Assembly (NCBI GenBank): GCA_963205455.1
Contig: CAUJJL010000045.1
Coordinates: forward strand, 17,057 to 81,056
Length of the DNA: 64,000 nt
Reading direction: 5' to 3'
Source: Verrucomicrobiota bacterium
GTDB taxonomy: Bacteria > Verrucomicrobiota > Verrucomicrobiia > Opitutales > Opitutaceae
In this document: one piece after another, positions 60,248 through 64,000 of the stretch
Layout of the letters: the number at the start of each line of letters is the position of its first letter
Numbering within the stretch: position 1 is the first letter of the stretch
Position numbers and translations under genes: made by a program
Notes under the pieces: generated by a model
Databases searched by the model: none
What the model was told of the DNA's origin: nothing
What the model saw: the letters and a program-made list of their open reading frames with translations, nothing else

Positions 60248-61636
60248 ATGAGCACATCCCTCTCACCCACTCCCGCTACCAATCCCATCGGCGATTTCAC
60301 CGCCGAGCGGTTCAACGCCCACCTGGCGGGCATTCCGAACTCTGTTCCCGCATGGTGGATCGAGCGGAAACGCAGCGCCTATGCGGAGTTCGCTTCGCTT
60401 CCCATGCCTGCGCGCACTGATGAAACCTGGCGTTTCAGCAGCCGCGAGCATCTTTCCCTGTCCGGTCTCAGCTCAGCCACTGGAGAAACAAGAGCAGCCT
60501 CTCCTGCCACCGGAATCGAGATTGAAGACGCGGCCGCCCGCCTGACCTTCGTCGATGGAAAACTCTCAGGGCGCACACCATTGAGCCGCGAACTGACATC
60601 CTCTGGCATCGTCGTGGGCACGATCCTTGAGGGCCTTACGACCCATTCGGAACTCCTGCGCAAACATTTCATGGCGCAGCCGCAGAAGCTCGGTTCGGAG
60701 AAATTTGCCGCGCTTCACACGGCATTCATTCCGGACGGCGCATTCATTTACGTACCCAGGAACGTTGAGCTGAAATCTCCCATCGTCATCACCCACGCCT
60801 CCACAGGTGCTGGATCCGCGGTTTTTCCTCACACGCTCGTTGTCGCAGAGGAGAATTCCCGGGTGACGGTTGTCGACGTGTTCGTCACGCTCGACTCAGG
60901 CCGGACTGGAAGGTCACCCGAATCGAAGGTGACGATCGACGCCTTCGCCTGCGGCGCAAACGATCTCTACGCAGCGCACGGCGCCTCCATCACCTACGCC
61001 GCTGCGCAGCTCTGGTCGGACGCGACGCTGTCCTTCCAGTTGAACTCAACGCTCGTCCGCCGTGATGCCCGCGTGCAGTCGCTCAATCTCCATCTCGGCG
61101 GAAGCCAGGCGCGCCACGAGTCACTCTCGCAGCTCCAGGCGCCAGGTGCATTCTCCGAGATGCTCGCCGTCTCCCTCGCGTCCGCCGACCAGGAGTTTGA
61201 CCAGCGCACGCTGCAGATCCACCAGGCTCCGAACACCAAGAGCGATCTTCTCTACAAAAACGCCCTCCTCGACAAGGCCAGGACCATTTTTTCAGGACTG
61301 ATCATCGTCGATTCCGATGCGCAGAAGACCGACGCCTACCAGAGCAACCGCAACCTCATGCTTTCGGACAACGCCGATGCCAGCAGTCTTCCCGGCCTTG
61401 AGATCCAGGCGAATGATGTCCGCTGCACCCACGGTTCCACCACGAGCAGGATCGATCCCACGCAGCTCTTCTACCTCGAATCGCGCGGAATTTCGCCCGC
61501 AGTCGCGAGGGAACTGCTTGTCTTCGGTTTCTTCGAGGAGGTCCTCAATCGCCTCGAGAATGAATCCCTGCACGCGGTCCTGATCAGGCTGATCGAACAT
61601 CATTTCCGCCGCGCCTGGCAGCCTCCCTCCAAATAA
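60248..61636 (+). CDS. sufD: SufD, Fe-S scaffold subunit
   Basis: 462 residues, SufB/SufD beta-helix core. FIYVPRNVELKSPIVITH is the SufD counterpart of the SufB motif, and KNALLDKARTIFSGLIIV and RCTHGSTTSRID (with the conserved His) are typical. It follows sufB by 9 bp and partners SufB and SufC in the cytosolic scaffold. The N-terminal part (about 1-100) is variable, as usual. Confidence 0.95.
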   Translation: MSTSLSPTPATNPIGDFTAERFNAHLAGIPNSVPAWWIERKRSAYAEFASLPMPARTDETWRFSSREHLSLSGLSSATGETRAASPATGIEIEDAAARLTFVDGKLSGRTPLSRELTSSGIVVGTILEGLTTHSELLRKHFMAQPQKLGSEKFAALHTAFIPDGAFIYVPRNVELKSPIVITHASTGAGSAVFPHTLVVAEENSRVTVVDVFVTLDSGRTGRSPESKVTIDAFACGANDLYAAHGASITYAAAQLWSDATLSFQLNSTLVRRDARVQSLNLHLGGSQARHESLSQLQAPGAFSEMLAVSLASADQEFDQRTLQIHQAPNTKSDLLYKNALLDKARTIFSGLIIVDSDAQKTDAYQSNRNLMLSDNADASSLPGLEIQANDVRCTHGSTTSRIDPTQLFYLESRGISPAVARELLVFGFFEEVLNRLENESLHAVLIRLIEHHFRRAWQPPSK

Positions 61637-61661
61637 TCCTCCCCGTCTCAACCGTTGCCGT

Positions 61662-62216
61662 ATGTCCAAGGCCAAGGAACGAATCCTCTCCCGCGAAGTC
61701 GTCGCCACGCAGATTCCGAGCGGCGACAAGCAGATCCTCCCCGTCGATACACGCTTGTTCATCCATCAAACCCTGGGCGGAAGCTACACCATCCAGACTG
61801 ATTTCGGCCTCTTCCGCATCGACGGCAAGGATGGCGATGCCATTGGGGAATCCGTTTCCAGCGATAAGGTTCTCGCCCCGACGATGAGCGACGGCGCCCC
61901 CGATCCCGCCGCCGTGTGGGATCAGCTGAAGAACGTATACGACCCGGAGATTCCCGTTAACATCGTCGATCTCGGCCTGATCTATTCGATGGACATCGAA
62001 AAGATCGAGGAGGGGGAAGGCGGTTACCGCGTGAATGTCGCCATGACACTCACCGCCCCGGGCTGCGGCATGGGACCCGCCATCGCCGAGGACGCGAAGA
62101 CAAAGATTCTCCTCGTTCCCGGCGTGACAGCCGCAGCAGTCAATATCACCTGGGAACCGCCCTGGAACCAATCCATGATCAGCGAAGAGGGGAAAATGAA
62201 GCTTGGTCTCATCTGA
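61662..62216 (+). CDS. sufT: SufT, auxiliary Fe-S maturation protein
   Basis: 184 residues. The N-terminal part (REVVATQIPSGDKQIL, then HQTLGGSYTIQ) is the SufT-specific segment. The C-terminal DUF59/MIP18 domain (VWDQLKNVYDPEIPVNIVDLGLIY and TLTAPGCGMGP, with its conserved Cys) follows. SufT helps mature Fe-S proteins when demand is high. It is the last gene of the suf run (25 bp after sufD). Confidence 0.93.
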   Translation: MSKAKERILSREVVATQIPSGDKQILPVDTRLFIHQTLGGSYTIQTDFGLFRIDGKDGDAIGESVSSDKVLAPTMSDGAPDPAAVWDQLKNVYDPEIPVNIVDLGLIYSMDIEKIEEGEGGYRVNVAMTLTAPGCGMGPAIAEDAKTKILLVPGVTAAAVNITWEPPWNQSMISEEGKMKLGLI

Positions 62217-62237
62217 ACGCTCCCCGTTGCCTTTCAT

Positions 62238-62253
62238 CTGCGGGTACCCGCAG
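62238..62253 (+). terminator. Hairpin after sufT
   Basis: CTGCGGGTACCCGCAG is a perfect 16-bp palindrome 22 bp after the sufT stop. Its stem would be GC-rich but the loop too tight without melting the centre, and only ACTAAAA-like A/T bases follow at distance. A weak terminator or an RNA-stabilising stem is possible. Confidence 0.4.
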
Positions 62254-62300
62254 GGAATTGCGCTCTAAAAAGTTCCGGGTTGCCCGAGGCCTGTCGAACC

Positions 62301-62317
62301 TTCACCCATGGGGTGAA
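62301..62317 (+). terminator. Second hairpin between sufT and the glycosyltransferase
   Basis: TTCACCC (62301-62307) and GGGTGAA (62311-62317) pair around a 3-nt loop, with no T-run after it. It could be a weak terminator of the suf operon or part of the next gene's leader. Confidence 0.35.
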
Positions 62318-62368
62318 TGTCGCAGGCTCATCCGTCCATAGACCGCAGTTGGAACCACTGAATCCCCC

Positions 62369-64000
62369 GTGAACATCCTGTTCGTCAACTACGGCGACTT
62401 TACCTCCAACAGCATCAACCACATCTCGGGTTTTGCGCGCAAGCTGACCGAGTCCGGCCACGCCTGCATCGTCGCGGTGCCGGATCGCAAGGAAACCCTT
62501 TCGGTCGTGCCGGATCCCGGATTTGCGGCCGCTACATTCGAAGAGCTGCTCGAAAAACCCGCGCTGTTCCCCGACGGAAGATCCGCGGACATCCTTCACG
62601 CATGGACACCGCGCGAGGTCGTTCGCCGTTTTGTCCTCTCGTACAAGAAACGGGCTCCCTCGCGGCTTGTGGTTCACCTGGAGGACAACGAGGAATATCT
62701 CGTGGAGTCCTACATGGGCACGCCCATCGGGGAATTGCGCGAATCTCTGGAAGCCGACTATCCCAAGCCTCTCCTCTCCGGCCTTCCTCATCCCCTCCGC
62801 TACCGTACGCTGCTGCGGCTCGCCGACGGCGTTTCGGTCATCGTTGACACACTCCGGCAGTTTGTACCCGCGGGAACACCGGTGATGACGCTACCGCCGG
62901 GTGTCGACTTCACATTCTACCGCCCTTTTCCTCCACGCGCGGAGTTGAGGACGGAACTTGGACTCGCGGATCATGAAAAGGTCATCGCCTTCACGGGTAG
63001 CAACACCTTCGCCAATGAAAGGGAGATCCTTGATCTCTATCTCGCGGTCAAACTGCTCAACGAGCAGGGTGTGCCCACGCGTTTGATCCGCACCGGCTTC
63101 AACAGCCCCCAGTTCATCGAATCGCTCCCCTCCGACTGGCGCACATGGACCATCGACTTGGGTTTCGTTGAAAAATCGCGCCTGCCCGAATTGCTCGCCC
63201 TGAGCGATGTGCTCGTGCAGCCCGGACAGCCTGGACGCTTCAACGATTTTCGCCTCCCGTCCAAACTTCCGGAATACTTGGCGAGTGGACGACCCGTTGT
63301 GACGATCGCCTCCAATCTCGGCTTGGAGCTTCAGGACGGAAGAAACGCCATCGTCCTCCAGAAGACACAGCCACAGGATATTGCCGACGCTTGCAGGCGT
63401 GTCTTTGAAGATCCCGACGCGGCAGCCAGGATCGGCAGTTCAGGCGCCTTGTTTGCGCGCGAGCACTTCGATCTCTCACGCTCCTCTCGACGGCTCGCGA
63501 CATTCTATTCGGAACTTGCCGCACGTCCATTGCGCTCCACCTGGTCGGCTTCGACCGACGGCGGCGATGTCACCCTCCTTTCGCGTCACCTGGAGGATCT
63601 ACTCCAATCCCTCCCCGCCCCATCCACTCCGCTGTGGACCGAAATTCTCTCGATGGTAGGGGATTTCTCGCTGCTCTCGCGTCAACTGGAGACTTCCGCC
63701 GAACACGCGGAGCGCACACTGCGCAACGCCTGCGACAAGTTGGAGAAGGAACGCGACGAATGGAAACACGGCTGGATGCTGACAGACCAGCACGCCAAGA
63801 ACATCACCGCCACACTCGACGCCACACGTTTCCATGCCGCCAATCTGGAGCGGACTCTCGCGGCGTTCGAAAAGGATCGCGATCGCGCGGAGGCTCACCG
63901 CGAACACGTAGAAACACTTCTCCGCTCCGCCCGGAATCAGGTTCAATCGTTTGAGACTGCACTTGTTGAAGCGGAATCCGCCCTGGCGCGGAAGGCTGAT
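62369..64000 (+). CDS. Glycosyltransferase with C-terminal coiled coil (3' end outside window)
   Basis: At least 544 residues, open to the window edge. It starts with GTG at 62369 (VNILFVNYGDF); no ATG fits as well. The first 390 residues look like a GT4/GT-B enzyme: an N-terminal Rossmann half with HLEDNEEYLV, then MTLPPGVDFTFYRPF, IAFTGSNTFANERE and the nucleotide-sugar region PSKLPEYLASGRPVV near residue 300. From about residue 430 the sequence turns into long charged helices (heptad-like, Glu/Arg/Lys-rich) running to the edge, typical of large surface-glycan enzymes. The sugar transferred is unknown. Confidence 0.82.
   Translation, partial: MNILFVNYGDFTSNSINHISGFARKLTESGHACIVAVPDRKETLSVVPDPGFAAATFEELLEKPALFPDGRSADILHAWTPREVVRRFVLSYKKRAPSRLVVHLEDNEEYLVESYMGTPIGELRESLEADYPKPLLSGLPHPLRYRTLLRLADGVSVIVDTLRQFVPAGTPVMTLPPGVDFTFYRPFPPRAELRTELGLADHEKVIAFTGSNTFANEREILDLYLAVKLLNEQGVPTRLIRTGFNSPQFIESLPSDWRTWTIDLGFVEKSRLPELLALSDVLVQPGQPGRFNDFRLPSKLPEYLASGRPVVTIASNLGLELQDGRNAIVLQKTQPQDIADACRRVFEDPDAAARIGSSGALFAREHFDLSRSSRRLATFYSELAARPLRSTWSASTDGGDVTLLSRHLEDLLQSLPAPSTPLWTEILSMVGDFSLLSRQLETSAEHAERTLRNACDKLEKERDEWKHGWMLTDQHAKNITATLDATRFHAANLERTLAAFEKDRDRAEAHREHVETLLRSARNQVQSFETALVEAESALARKAD

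Overview
The window is GC-rich bacterial DNA, most likely from a Verrucomicrobiota member of the Opitutales/Opitutaceae type. The evidence is indirect: many exported sulfatases, a TonB-dependent receptor without a SusD partner, LamG and PA14 proteins, a VPDSG-CTERM sorting signal, a Verrucomicrobia-style exported protein with two C-terminal repeats, and SSS-family symporters next to sugar-acid enzymes. No tRNA, rRNA, CRISPR array, transposase or prophage gene was seen.

Region 1 (1-19735, + strand) is a catabolic locus for an acidic, probably sulfated, sugar. A tight operon (420-13545, mostly 1-4 bp overlaps) encodes an exported HpcH/HpaI-like protein, a Na+/solute symporter, a sulfatase without a signal peptide, an iron-type alcohol dehydrogenase, a DapA-family lyase, a PdxA2-type dehydrogenase, two paralogous exported LamG/beta-propeller proteins and a DUF1537 four-carbon-acid-sugar kinase. 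The kinase/PdxA2 pair is the known signature of tetronate (threonate/erythronate) breakdown to DHAP. A TonB receptor, an exported FAH-family protein, a Tat-exported enolase-superfamily dehydratase and a double cupin follow.

Region 2 (19576-29934) is a rearranged accessory stretch. It holds a NadS/HigA-like antitoxin with an internally deleted toxin partner, a duplicated cupin 3' fragment, a VPDSG-CTERM protein, an exported two-repeat protein, a VapBC pair, a sulfatase, an AraC regulator and a FAD oxidoreductase. The oxidoreductase lies between two copies of the araC 5' region.

Region 3 (29948-44957, + strand) is a second catabolic operon: SIS-domain protein, FAD oxidoreductase, ROK kinase, MetE-like protein, phosphotriesterase-family hydrolase, SSS symporter, small membrane protein and sulfatase. 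Three more sulfatases and a DUF1080-like protein follow.

Region 4 (45003-53987) holds small stress or detoxification genes (SRPBCC, DUF1428, DGPF/YCII with an ECF42-type sigma factor, PhnB-like, ArsR with SRPBCC), a Gfo/Idh/MocA oxidoreductase, a GDSL hydrolase and a family of REP-like palindromic repeats that includes a four-unit 36-bp tandem array.

Region 5 (54048-64000) holds aldose 1-epimerase, an exported esterase, thioredoxin reductase, a Fur/PerR-family regulator preceded by a perfect 37-bp palindrome with a PerR-box core, sufC-sufB-sufD-sufT, and a glycosyltransferase that runs off the window.

All function calls rest on motif reading by eye, without database searches.
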